A stretch of DNA of 33,625 bases, from NCBI GenBank assembly GCA_023807065.1, contig JAJJLU010000531.1, positions 1 to 33,625 on the forward strand. Reading direction: 5' to 3'. The stretch is from Isotricha intestinalis (taxonomy: Eukaryota; Ciliophora; Litostomatea; Vestibuliferida; Isotrichidae). The position numbers were made by a program, and so were the translations under genes. The stretch's first letter is position 1; each line of letters begins with the position of its first letter. Positions 24,201-30,377 of this stretch are shown here, piece after piece. The notes beneath the pieces are model-generated. The model saw only the letters and a program-made list of their open reading frames with translations. It was not told the DNA's origin and made no database searches.

Positions 24201-24773
24201 GATGCAGCAGGATATCCATCAAAGAAACCATTATCATTCTGGTTTGATGATTTATTAAAGAGACATGATCAAATGGATGAATGGACAAAGGAATTAAAAG
24301 CACCAAAATGTGTGAATATTACATTATTATGTAATCCAATGTCATTTATAACAGCAGTTAAACAATTTACAGCTAGAGCAAAAATATTACCTTTAGATGA
24401 TTTAGATACAATGACTGAAGTAACAAATATGACAGAAGATATGGTAAAAGATTATCCTGCAGATGGAGGTGTTTATTTAAGTGGAATGTTCTTACAAGGT
24501 GCTAAATGGGAAGATTCTAATCCAGATGCTCCTGGATTCCTTACTGAAATGATTAATAAGGAATTAGATCCTAAAATCCCTGTTATGCATGTTTTCGCTG
24601 TTGAATTAAAAAATAAAAATACTCTAGGTTATTATGAATGCCCAGTTTATTATACTACACAAAGAGGTCCTACTTATATTTTCACTGCATATCTTAGAAT
24701 GGAAAGTGAAGAAAGTGACCCTATTCAATGGATTCTTGCAGGTGTTGCGTTAATTTTGTCTACTGATGAGTAA
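12219..24773 (+). CDS. Axonemal outer-arm-type dynein heavy chain with Kelch N-terminus
   Basis: This 4184-residue dynein heavy chain is the ATP-driven microtubule motor of the ciliary axoneme. Residues about 15-360 are Kelch repeats (GRNGHSL, PRANHSA, PRSGHSA, repeated FGG). An IPT-like domain (about 370-455) and a filamin-like Ig domain (about 475-590, ending RGSPITVEF) follow. This combination marks the Kelch-bearing outer-arm chain known from the Chlamydomonas alpha heavy chain (ODA11). The tail and linker run to about 1340. Walker A sites: AAA1 GPAGTGKT (1375) with Walker B FDEFN (1427-1428), AAA2 GNAGAGKT (1675), AAA3 GMAGCGKT (2018), AAA4 GVGGSGKQ (2373). The coiled-coil stalk and microtubule-binding domain span about 2610-2920. 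A Lys-Glu insertion at 3297-3393 interrupts the AAA5-AAA6 region. The gene is one intronless frame ending in TAA. It is somewhat shorter than the usual 4500 residues. Confidence 0.95.
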   Translation: MNAILQDVKPVVWVKWKNREPNTSPLGRNGHSLTQFNGKFLLFGGIANGLEDPNLKKVSPINDMWTFEIYPKNTYGWSKLSPKGNIPTPRANHSATTVKKGGRDDFIFIFGGTGEQGKLNDCYRYDHSEQKFTKYEIEENTCPAPRSGHSAVCHNGKVYLFGGNGGRGYENSIFKDLWCFDPEAKKWEEILYKNENPTYPELRTSQSMFVFNNELYVYGGWNTIAAFSTAIKYNFESNEWTSANMQLENFSVWNHCGILVESGPGWKYFIFGGSSKEFDETKLRERADCTNSMYYCDMEDEDLKPVKLNDVEPGETQLMPEPREDAAMIYYQNSKNLFLFGGWNNQWFNDVYSICVSAIVGPSYSVKSLEPPMGRISGNEEVRLFGSKLAAGNITVYFILGSKYAQTTAEWISDTELKFLTPVFSEPSFINPNNRFQGTKDCDVYIKIDNEELSTNPMRFSIYYDTDASKSIFFGPACLNGGTPGEPTCFMIRARNDENENRLSGLDKFECTVVSESDMTKSVPTEVTDLKNGTYMVKFTVPKSEEPDAAPEKYRISVKLIGDKEKVDIRGSPITVEFNGTDKTNNEFVGKYMAEKFLKANVERLEAEMKRLSDTSDTQGKDLDNIYQIIEIKNSNKEIEKVSDDFDLTINQLLEYYNDGDLNSKKALIKDCHKDRIEHLRKMHDDLLEMRKNSAATISPVINDKTEEYKNKIKDFYSKLNQFGPQIKREEFATKYEIGYEEAFKQMQTKNNEVAEFEKELEEYTEIMKNLGYPDETAACQKSIENSKNEMKLLDEMWNFIKETQELLESFKATAWPDIDGQSMDEKISQGLTKKNNQMRKKLGSYTAVMDCVQKEINLWKKLVPLVTYLKNDYMKERHWAEIKKELNCPDLVIDEGLKLQRFYDMRIQEKAEQIQEITDKAAAEDKMGKKLEEIEKNWNEYEYDIKDYDRVPGIKLLSINEDQYATLEENMQQIQTMVRNKYKAFYEDKINRWKNDLNEINEVWVALSETQKTWTFLESLFIGSDEIKKELPKETEEFVHIDKEVKEILKTGVATKNISKFSNSKFDEGQETERTLLNWLKDILSRLSVCEKALNAFMETKRVDFPRFYFMSSVDLLDVLSNGNNPLAINKHISKIIIAMDSLEMEGGGSSGQRPSAKTMITRVGTEKIPFDAPFILTGKVELYLVEILEHMKSTLKAIVKKSINDVKSMDQLEWIKKTPSQVCLLTELMKFVISVEAGINGLKNDANAMKGVLERQLKALGALIDAVMENLDVETMDKVMVLIKSETHERDVIEKLLEEKVNRVDDFIWQSQMKAYWDEGKGDCHLDVCDATIWYGYEYLGNGDRLVVTPLTDRIYVTATQALHLKMGCSPAGPAGTGKTETTKDLASAMGKACYVFNCSEQMDYKGMGDIFRGLAASGSWGCFDEFNRLVPEVLSVCSMQFKCVTDALKKEESEFIMEEKKCHLDPTCGVFITMNPGYLGRSELPEGLKALFRPITVVVPDFGMISENCLMAQGFQEAKMLAKKFVVLYALCQDLLSKQMHYDWGLRAIKSVLVVAGAFKRADRDMTELQLLKRALRDFNYPKIVQDDIPIFDGLIGDLFPQVEVARKRDMNFEKKVEEACLVVNEKRNARGQIVEEDGLPTFKFSKEDGFILKCVQLKELIEIRHSVFIMGNAGAGKTSTWRTLAKAFELAGKKTETKDLNPKSIASDDLYGKYINIQTRDFKYGILSTIMKTMSNAPDKNQKWIILDGDLDAHWIENMNSVMDDNKVLTLPNNDRIDLLPHMRMFFEIRDLKFASKATVSRAGILYITDDDGYQWRGYIKSWMQQMRFRKKIEQETLVNFDTFLEPCLKFLKSTRFIVDQVFQITFVIGFCKILEAYIEKKEACMNRDPKKQLKGDDEPYPGYELLFCFAAIWSMGAILTDKDGVDYRRTFSDWFRQTYKNFKIPPKGSVFDYYVIMDAENPRFEEWTQKIPEIEFKPGQNIKYITVPTSETVSVSELMEKLLEIGHPSLLIGMAGCGKTQIANGMLETNRAKNEKTNSFTYVTVNFNYYSDTYIMQSVLIQNTEKFSQRTFVPKGNPKLMAIFIDDLNMQKLDSCLTQNAIELVRQFMDYKHIYECQKMELMEFMNIQFIASMNPTAGSFNINPRLQRHFWICSIPFPSDESIRTIYQFFLTGHFKSFPEPIQELTKGLVAGIVKLHKCVFAKFKKSAVNFHYEFNIRHITGVFQGVLMSTVEKFKDPEKVAKLFVHESERVYGDRLVSVKDLNTFRGELSGEVLKVAFAGKYNLGKYLTEKSEPIIFCRFVNGYLDNVYEMANKLSDVKDKANQALSEYNDQFTRMDLVLFDDAVKHVCRITRIISQPSGHANLVGVGGSGKQSLSKLSAFICQYDVYGIVISSDYRLNSFKEDLQKMFNKTGLSDDAGLLFILTENQIIDEKFMVLINDLLSSGDIQDLFSPDDKEVIYGKVKAACKAATRKDTPQDVWNFFIGRVKKNLHVTLCFSPGENLRNKARKFPSIINSTVIDWFQPWPEEALTSVAREQLKKDLEDVGEVEWFESVVKFMPTSFNIVGGKAQEMLEADRRYTYITPKSFLELLKLFGSMYHKKVNAIIENKGKLESGLNKLKIAKESIAVLEAELEVKTVEISKIKVEAEAKNKVAQEKATIVGGEQAKATEEEARVSEMKAKIEEESAKCQAELNKFKPIMDNCMTLAKSIKKEDLDKVRQIKPAPPQKIMDILTAIRIMVAGQINDYIPIEVDNKAYPKKNDKNDILALLLDTKKLIDALQYFLEVIKQFKYNVKNFDNLTNKYPKYFVEEDFDKNAEESLKAAKGVDILFKWLYYMNQFFNAAKTVEPMQKNVDQKTIELREAEEKLKIVQEQVAQLNAELAVVMAEKEKAEKELNDAVAEETKCKNKLSLARRFTNALGSSSERWTINIKEYEEQLALIIGDILIASAFVSYCGPFPKKYREKIKDSFFQFIEANNIPKSENAFDPLKILTNDAEKAKWNNQKLPADPVSIENATILTNSERWSLMIDPQLQGIKWIKEKEKDNGLTLLRMNNKKLINIIGECIEDGKTAVLENLDEMIDATLGPIIGRNVFKKKFYKLGNETHEIHPNFRFIMHTKLSNPHYPPEIQAEACLINFSVTEDGLADQLLAIIVKMERPKLAQRKEKVIQDQNQYKITLMELEEQILSDLNQEGDLLENEPMVERLENSKKVSEQVSVAMKQSREAEKEINESSNAYSPAAARGSLVFFLFTELYKLHTFYKFSLESFIFVIRRAIKDVAGKWNAKLHPEKEKKKNEEEEEKKEEPEPEKKEPEPEKKEGEGEKKEGEGEKKEGEDAIEKAEGEKAEGEEKKEGEGEEQKEGEGEEQKEEKKEEEKKEEEEEEDEDINEDMPDNLRLQRVQDLVNAITEFSFFYVRRGLFESHKLIFATLLTFRILLKAGQIVPEELQFLIEGKKGDLEEVSAQTKEILKDYQIANVRGLEKLDIFSGLLDIISSNSESTYWRKWLKDEKAEESEMPKSMQKLTDFQKLLVIKALRPDRITSAITNYIREKMTDKYIESTTFDMEATFKETNNLTPIFFVLFPGIDPTKDVEELGAKMNKSIAAGTFINIPMGQGQEDRANKMLEECAQEGKWIMLQNLHLMQKWIKRFENDLERVSQTAHPDFRCFISSEPPALPTIDIIPEPILQASIKVSNEAPQDLKANMKRALNNFNEERLNSCSKKNEFKAILFSLCFFHSLIIGRRKFGAIGWSTKYNFNEGDLQICADVLNNYLEKYEKVPYEDLRYLYGEIMYGGHITDNWDRRTNNAYLKTLIRPELLTGANLAKNFKSPDPSKFNYEAYQKYINEKLPQESPILFYLHPNAEISYLTSQGQYLFECVLDIQGGSGSSGGSGQKGDPLGETIKKLDERLKEKTSYNIHQLRQKAGKAPSPYDIVAFQECERLNMIFSSCIKSLEDLEKGLNGELNITDAMEALQQSLQYNKTPQSWSDAAGYPSKKPLSFWFDDLLKRHDQMDEWTKELKAPKCVNITLLCNPMSFITAVKQFTARAKILPLDDLDTMTEVTNMTEDMVKDYPADGGVYLSGMFLQGAKWEDSNPDAPGFLTEMINKELDPKIPVMHVFAVELKNKNTLGYYECPVYYTTQRGPTYIFTAYLRMESEESDPIQWILAGVALILSTDE
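22107..22397 (+). repeat. Lys-Glu-Gly low-complexity tract inside dynein
   Basis: These 97 codons encode only Lys, Glu, Gly, Pro, Gln, Ala and a few others, in short repeats such as PEPEKKE (twice), GEGEKKE (twice) and GEGEEQKE (twice). The DNA is almost pure purine on the plus strand. The tract sits between conserved AAA5 (SPAAARGSLVFF) and AAA6-proximal (YVRRGLFESHKLIF) segments. It stays in frame, so it is a protein insertion and not a gene break. Confidence 0.9.
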
Positions 24774-25030
24774 TACGTGTTTTTCATTGTTTTTTTTGCT
24801 TACACATTTTTTTATATAATTTATTTTTTTAAATCTTGTTAAAATTTTAAAAAAAAATGTTTTCTTTTTTTTTTGAGACACAAATAAATATATTTATAAA
24901 TTTTTAAAATTATTTTTGCAATATAATTAATTTAGTATTAATCCTTGAAATTTAAAAATTAAAGTTTTTATATATTTAATTATTATTGTTTATTACAATT
25001 ATTTTATTTTTAATATTATTGATTATTAAA

Positions 25031-25261
25031 ATGAGTGAAGTATATTCAGATATTAAAGATGAAGGACTTTTTTCTACGGGAAATATAATAATTTTCTCAT
25101 TTTTAAGTTTATTAATTCTATTAATCGGTAAATATTATCTTATTAACTTTATAGTATATCTATATTTTGCAAATAAAGCACTGATTGCTCAAGGAGGATA
25201 TAAGAAAAAGAAAAGTCATAAATCAAAGAAAGGGCAAGAATTTTGGTCATATGGTGATTAA
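25031..25261 (+). CDS. Small membrane protein, 76 residues
   Basis: I chose the ATG at 25031, which follows AAA and is the first ATG in this frame; the open frame extends about 45 bases upstream only by way of a TTG codon. The protein has a short polar N-terminus, a long hydrophobic stretch at about residues 18-47 (one long segment or a tight hairpin, with a central GKYY), a short linker (ANKALIAQGG) and a basic tail (KKKKSHKSKKG) ending in EFWSYGD. The basic tail suggests a cytosolic C-terminus. The frame ends TAA TAA. I do not recognise the family. It is convergent with the MYCBPAP-like gene, 170 bases from its stop. Confidence 0.65.
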   Translation: MSEVYSDIKDEGLFSTGNIIIFSFLSLLILLIGKYYLINFIVYLYFANKALIAQGGYKKKKSHKSKKGQEFWSYGD

Positions 25262-25431
25262 TAAATAAATTAAAAACATGTATTAATTTAATTTGTTGAA
25301 ATGAATTCATAAATATCTTTTAATTAAAAAAATATAACTCTTTAACCAAAAAATTATATTTCTTATTTAAAAAAAAGTAAAAAAAATTTAAAAAAAAAAT
25401 TTACTTTTTAAAAAGAAATAAATCAATTATT

Positions 25432-28400
25432 CTAATTAGTAATATCTTCAAGACATTTAGGATCAAATTCTTCTTCTTTAACAATAGGTTTTTCAACATT
25501 AACCCCATAGAATCCAGGAATATTTTTTCCTTTCAAAATAGAATTAATTAATTCAAAATCATCATTAATATAATAATCAATTAAAACATGCATATCATGA
25601 TTAAATTGTTCATCATCTTCTTGAGGACCTTCATCATCATCACCTAAATCTTCTAATTGATTTTGAGCAGCTCCTGAAGTAACATATCTAAAGTTATCTT
25701 TTATTGTTTCATAGGCTTTTTTTCCTTTTAAAAATATATTTAATAATTGCTTTCTTGCTTTTAATTCTGTTTCATTTAATTTTTTTTCTTGTGTTGCTTG
25801 ATCAATATCAAATTTTTCTTTTAATAATTTTTTCCTTGTATTTATACTATCTAAAATTTTTATATAATTTTCATATAAATTTTCTATTTTTGATGGACTT
25901 AATGTTCCTAACCACATTACACCATTCATTTGAGAAATTGAATCTGTTAATTTTTGATATGATTTTTCTCCAAAATCTACTAATTCATATTTTTCTTTAT
26001 CATATAATCGAGGATCATATTTTTTTTTTGGCTTTTCTGTTTCCTCTTTTTTTTCTTCTTCTTCTCCTTCTTTTTTCTCTCCTTCTTCTTCTCCTTCTTT
26101 TTTTTCTTCTTCTTCTCCTTCTTTTTTCTCTCCTTCTTCCTCTCCTTCTTTTTTCTCATCTTCTTTTTTCTCTTCTTCTTTTTTCTCTTCTTCTTTATTT
26201 TCTTCTTCTTCTTCTTTCTTTTTTTTTTCTTCTTCTTCTAATTTTATTCTTTCTAATCTTTCTTCTTCTTTTTTCTTATAAAATTCACAAGCATTAATTA
26301 TTTCTTCAGGATAAACAATTTCTTTGTCATATAAATTTTCTTTAAAAGAATAAATTTCCATAGGAGTTTTAAATATTTTCTTAGGATTTGTAATTCCTTG
26401 TGCTTCATCGAATTCTCTAATAAAATCAAAAGCATAAGGCAATCTATCTAAAGTAACAGTTTTTTCCTTATAATATATTAATTGTTCAATTTGTTCGTCT
26501 TCTAATTTAATTCTTATATAATCTGCATTTTCATTTAATTCATCTTCATCAGTATATGTTTTTTCTAATTTTCTTTGAACTCTTTCTCTTTTTATTAATT
26601 GTTTTATTTCCTTTGTATAATCTAATAAATCTCCATCTGCATCATACATTGGTTCTAAGTGTCTTTGATATTCTTCTTTATCTAAAATTTTGAAATCTTC
26701 TGGTAATATTATTTCTATATTTAATAAATGCGCTCTTACTAAAATATACTTCATTAATTTTAATAAATTTTCTTGAACATGATATTTTTCATCAAATATT
26801 GTATAATCATTACGAATAAATTGAATAAAATGAACTGCTAATTTACCGAAAATAAAAACTTTTTTAAATCTTTCCATTACAGCATTTAATATTAATAAAT
26901 TTGTTATTAAAGTCTCATTATCAAAATCATCTAATTTATAAGTTTCTCCTTCCATATCATTATTATTATTATTTTTATTAGTATTATCAACATCTCCTTC
27001 TTCATTTTCTTCATTTTTACTTGAAAATGATCTTCCATTTATTCTAAAATTCTCATTATCACCCATGATTAACATATATTCTTTATTTTCAATAGAGAAG
27101 AAATCTATTATTTTCCTTAATTGTTCTTCTATTTTTAATCCAAGAACTTTTAAAGGAACTTTAACATCAATTATTGTAGGAGTTAATTTATCAAAAGAAT
27201 AAATAGAATCATTAATGAAAATAGTAGCTTTTCCAGTTAATTGATCTAAAAATTTATTTTTATGATATAAACATAAATTTTCTTGTTCACCATTAGGATT
27301 AATAATATCTTCTTGATATTTTTCAAATCCACATTCTTCTTGGAAAAAATTAATATTTTCCATTATAATACAACAATTATCTTTTAATTCTTCTTCTTCA
27401 ATTTTAGTATTATAATCATTTAATTCTTCTAAATTTTTACAGAAATAAGTAGGATGTTCAGTAGCAATTTCAATATAATTAACTAAATCATTTGTAGTAA
27501 ATTCTTGCATTTCATTTCCAATTTTTGGACCAAAATCAACTAATAATAAAACTGCTTTTGCTCCATTATTTAATAAATAATTTAATGAATCAAACATTGT
27601 ATCTTTAGTATCTAAGAAATCTACATTTTTGAATTTTTTACCTATAACATTACCATCTTCATCAAGTTGATCAGAATAATTTCTTTTATAAGTCTCTATA
27701 TCAATTCTACATACAATAAATTTATTATCAATTCCACCTTCATTTTTTATATTTTTTAATGTTTTAACTCTTAATAATCTATCAATATAATCTTCATTAA
27801 AAGTATTACTTGTTAATACACTTTCTTTTAATGAATTTTCATTATTTGCATTTGAAATTCCATTAATTTTTTCTAATATATTATCTCTAACTTTATCACT
27901 TAATTTTTGATGATATTCATTAATTTCATTTTGTTCTTCTTCTGCATTTTTTGCTTTTTTTTTAGCTTTTTTAGAATAAGCATCATTTTTTTTTTTAAGT
28001 TCAGCTTCATATTTTTGTAAATCAGCTTCATTTAATTCTTGTCTTGTTAATAAATCAAAAGTATATGGTGGCATTTGCATTTCTTCTCTTATTTCATTTG
28101 AAGTTTCATTGAAATTTTCTAATTCTTCTAAAAATATATTCTTTACAAAATCAAAAATTTTACTATCTTCTGGATTTATTTTACGTGAATTATGTAATAT
28201 ACAATTAAATAAATTTAAATAATTTAATCTATTTTCTTCATTTTCAACTTTATTTATTTTTTCTTTTAATTCATCAAGTGAACTATTCCAAAATTTAGTA
28301 TTTTCATCAGCATTATCATAATTTTCTCCTAAAATTTCTTTTAAGATTCTATCATTTAAATCAGAAAAATCTTTCATAGCTCTTTTAGAGAAAATAACAT

Positions 28401-29082
28401 TATATTCTTTATTATAAAATTCAAAATAAAATTTAAAAATTTTTTCATCTTTCATATCAGGCAAAGGAGGATTTTCAGGTTTAACAGTTTGAATAGTATC
28501 TAAAACAAATTCATTAATTGAAGTAATAACACTTTGTTTTTCAATTTTTTTTTCTAAATCTTTTATTCCTTCTGAATATTTATCAATATATAAATGAACT
28601 TTACCACATAATTTTAAATTTAAATCGCAATTTTTGATTGGTGGTGTTGTAGCAAGAATCCAATCTTCACAAAATAAACCATTTTTTTCAGAGAAAAAGC
28701 TAAAAGTAAATTTTTTTTCTTCATCAGGAAAAATTTTACTATCTGAATAATGGCAAAAAAATCTATCTATTCCATCACTTTTTTTATCTTGTAATTCATA
28801 TGGTTTTGTATTTTTCTGCCATTTAAAATAAACACATGTTTTTCCTGTGTTTTTTATTTGAACTTCATCAAATGATTCTTTATTTGGAAGACTTGAAAAA
28901 AAAAGAACATGTTTATTAAATTCTATGTTTGAATATGTTGATTCATCTATTTCTTCTTCATATTTTTTACTTTCTATTCCTTTTGATTCTGAATAATTTT
29001 CTGCAAAGATTTCCTCTTTATCTTCATCTTTTATTTTTATTCCTTCTTCTTCTTTCTTCTTTTCAGTTTCGGTTTTTGACAT
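25432..29082 (-). CDS. MYCBPAP-like axonemal protein with degenerate PGK fold
   Basis: The 1216-residue protein has three parts. Residues about 48-240 resemble the MYCBP-associated protein family: an Ig/ASH-like domain (VQIKNTGKTCVYFKWQK, EKNGLFCEDW) and a following helical region. Residues from about 455 follow the phosphoglycerate kinase fold: RIDIE for the RVDFN strand, NNGAKAVLLL, IIMENINFFQEE for the LENLRFHxEE motif, TIFINDSI for YVNDAF, YMLIMGD for AILGGAK, KKVFIFGKLAVHFI for the GGGMA helix, and IILPEDF for LPVDF. A KE-rich insertion (about 935-1015) precedes the last PGK segment (LVDFGEKS, GVMWLGTLSP). Substrate and nucleotide residues are replaced throughout, so it is probably not an active kinase. 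MYCBPAP relatives are ciliary central-apparatus proteins. The MYCBPAP assignment is less certain than the PGK fold. The stop is TAG. Confidence 0.72.
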   Translation of the reverse strand: MSKTETEKKKEEEGIKIKDEDKEEIFAENYSESKGIESKKYEEEIDESTYSNIEFNKHVLFFSSLPNKESFDEVQIKNTGKTCVYFKWQKNTKPYELQDKKSDGIDRFFCHYSDSKIFPDEEKKFTFSFFSEKNGLFCEDWILATTPPIKNCDLNLKLCGKVHLYIDKYSEGIKDLEKKIEKQSVITSINEFVLDTIQTVKPENPPLPDMKDEKIFKFYFEFYNKEYNVIFSKRAMKDFSDLNDRILKEILGENYDNADENTKFWNSSLDELKEKINKVENEENRLNYLNLFNCILHNSRKINPEDSKIFDFVKNIFLEELENFNETSNEIREEMQMPPYTFDLLTRQELNEADLQKYEAELKKKNDAYSKKAKKKAKNAEEEQNEINEYHQKLSDKVRDNILEKINGISNANNENSLKESVLTSNTFNEDYIDRLLRVKTLKNIKNEGGIDNKFIVCRIDIETYKRNYSDQLDEDGNVIGKKFKNVDFLDTKDTMFDSLNYLLNNGAKAVLLLVDFGPKIGNEMQEFTTNDLVNYIEIATEHPTYFCKNLEELNDYNTKIEEEELKDNCCIIMENINFFQEECGFEKYQEDIINPNGEQENLCLYHKNKFLDQLTGKATIFINDSIYSFDKLTPTIIDVKVPLKVLGLKIEEQLRKIIDFFSIENKEYMLIMGDNENFRINGRSFSSKNEENEEGDVDNTNKNNNNNDMEGETYKLDDFDNETLITNLLILNAVMERFKKVFIFGKLAVHFIQFIRNDYTIFDEKYHVQENLLKLMKYILVRAHLLNIEIILPEDFKILDKEEYQRHLEPMYDADGDLLDYTKEIKQLIKRERVQRKLEKTYTDEDELNENADYIRIKLEDEQIEQLIYYKEKTVTLDRLPYAFDFIREFDEAQGITNPKKIFKTPMEIYSFKENLYDKEIVYPEEIINACEFYKKKEEERLERIKLEEEEKKKKEEEEENKEEEKKEEEKKEDEKKEGEEEGEKKEGEEEEKKEGEEEGEKKEGEEEEKKEETEKPKKKYDPRLYDKEKYELVDFGEKSYQKLTDSISQMNGVMWLGTLSPSKIENLYENYIKILDSINTRKKLLKEKFDIDQATQEKKLNETELKARKQLLNIFLKGKKAYETIKDNFRYVTSGAAQNQLEDLGDDDEGPQEDDEQFNHDMHVLIDYYINDDFELINSILKGKNIPGFYGVNVEKPIVKEEEFDPKCLEDITN
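26052..26153 (-). repeat. 51-bp tandem repeat (2 copies) in the KE tract
   Basis: Two near-identical 51-base units lie at 26052-26102 and 26103-26153, each encoding a 17-residue KKEGEEEGEKKEGEEEE-type unit in the minus-strand gene. They lie in a larger Lys/Glu tract spanning about 26045-26270, pure pyrimidine on the plus strand. The near identity of the units suggests recent expansion by slippage or unequal exchange. Confidence 0.8.
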
Positions 29083-29437
29083 TTTTTATTTTTTATATTA
29101 TTTTTTTATTGTATTATTTTTAATGAATAAATTATTTTTAAAACAGAACTTTTAAAAATTAAGTTTCAACTCAAATAACTATAATAAATCTTCTATTTAA
29201 TTATAATATTTTTATACAGTTTTTATAAAAAATATTTATAAATTTTTTTTATTTATTGAACATACAATTAAAAATTTTCAATCTTTAATTTATAAAAAAA
29301 TTAACAAGAGAAAATTTATTTCATATATAATATAAATCTTGTCAAAACAAACTAATTTATCAATTGAATAAACATTAAATAAATTAATTTAAAAAACATC
29401 ATCAGTTACAAAAAATATAATCATTGAAATGATTATT
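29083..29437. other. Intergenic spacer, 355 bases
   Basis: This is A/T-rich sequence between two minus-strand genes. It should hold the promoter of the MYCBPAP-like gene and the 3' end of the PP1-motif gene. I see no reading frame, RNA gene or repeat. Confidence 0.55.
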
Positions 29438-29764
29438 TTAAAAAATAAAACATCCAGCACAATTTTCTTGTCTTCTTTCTTCTTCTTCTTTTTCATAATT
29501 TTCTTGAATTCTTCTTTTTTTTTCTTCAATTAAATTATTATATATTTCACTAGTTAAAATACTATTTTTTAAATTCCATCTTTTAAAACTTTTAACTTTA
29601 ATAATTTCTACTTTTGGATTAAAAGTAACTTTTGTTTTTTGAATTTTTGAATTTTCAGTTAAATTCACAAATGAAGAATCCAAAGGAGAATTTGTATTGT
29701 TAGTATCAACTGAACTATAACTTCTTAATGTTTCTGAACTTTTATAATATTTCCTTTGATTCAT
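29438..29764 (-). CDS. Putative PP1-binding protein with CaaX box
   Basis: This 108-residue protein has two short motifs that suggest a role. A KVTF sequence (residues 45-48) within KTKVTFNPKVEIIKVKSFKRW fits the RVxF docking motif for protein phosphatase 1, with a following hydrophobic pair (II) at the usual distance. The last four residues, CFIF, fit a CaaX prenylation box, with Phe as the last residue favouring geranylgeranylation; CAGC supplies another nearby Cys for acylation. Residues 1-40 are Ser/Asn/Thr-rich and disordered, and residues about 78-100 form a charged helix (EEKKRRIQENYEKEEEERRQ). The likely role is a membrane-anchored PP1 regulator, by inference from motifs only. The start is the first ATG and the stop is TAA. 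Confidence 0.65.
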   Translation of the reverse strand: MNQRKYYKSSETLRSYSSVDTNNTNSPLDSSFVNLTENSKIQKTKVTFNPKVEIIKVKSFKRWNLKNSILTSEIYNNLIEEKKRRIQENYEKEEEERRQENCAGCFIF

Positions 29765-30377
29765 TTATTCAATTATAAATTTATGTTTAATTATTTTTTT
29801 ATTAAATATATAAATTTCAATATGAATATCAATTAATGTTAACTGATATTTCAGAAAAATTTTAGATTTTGTTGTTTTTTTTTCTTTGGAAATTATTCTT
29901 TTATTAAAAAAGATATTATAAATAATTAATAAGACTAAACAAATTTTTCTTTTTTACTTATTTATATTTTTTTCTATTAATTGTATTTCTTCTTCTATAT
30001 TATATGAATTTATATTTTAAAATGAAATTTAACAATCAATTTCTTCTTATATTATTTAATAAGAAAAGAAAGAATTTTCAATTGAAAATAGAAAAAAATG
30101 TATTTTTTCTGATATAAAATATGAAAAATATACAAATTAAAATAATAATTTATATTGTTAATGTATATTATATTAAGCAGTAAATTTTGTAGTATATATA
30201 TTGACTTATATTATTATTCTATTTATTTAAATACTGAAAAATTAATATCTATAAAAAAGTAAAAATTAACCATTATTAAAAATATTCAAATATAAAAAAA
30301 AATAAATTATATCCAAATTCCTTAAGAAAAAAAAAAATAAAACAAAAATTTAAAAAAATAAAAAATATATAACCAAT
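29765..30377. other. Divergent intergenic spacer, 613 bases
   Basis: This spacer lies between the divergent PP1-motif gene and the PKA catalytic subunit gene, so it should contain both promoters. It is A/T-rich. The last 100 bases before the PKA ATG are A-rich. I find no clear element, RNA gene or repeat. Confidence 0.55.

Noticed and set aside
12219..24773. Introns within the dynein or other large genes.
   Set aside because: The reading frames are continuous across all conserved domains, and the only odd segment (the KE tract) is in frame and codon-structured.
24986..25030. A longer version of the small membrane protein with 15 extra hydrophobic residues at its N-terminus.
   Set aside because: It would start at a TTG. 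The first ATG in the frame is at 25031, in an A-rich context like the other genes, and the upstream codons look like A/T-rich leader.
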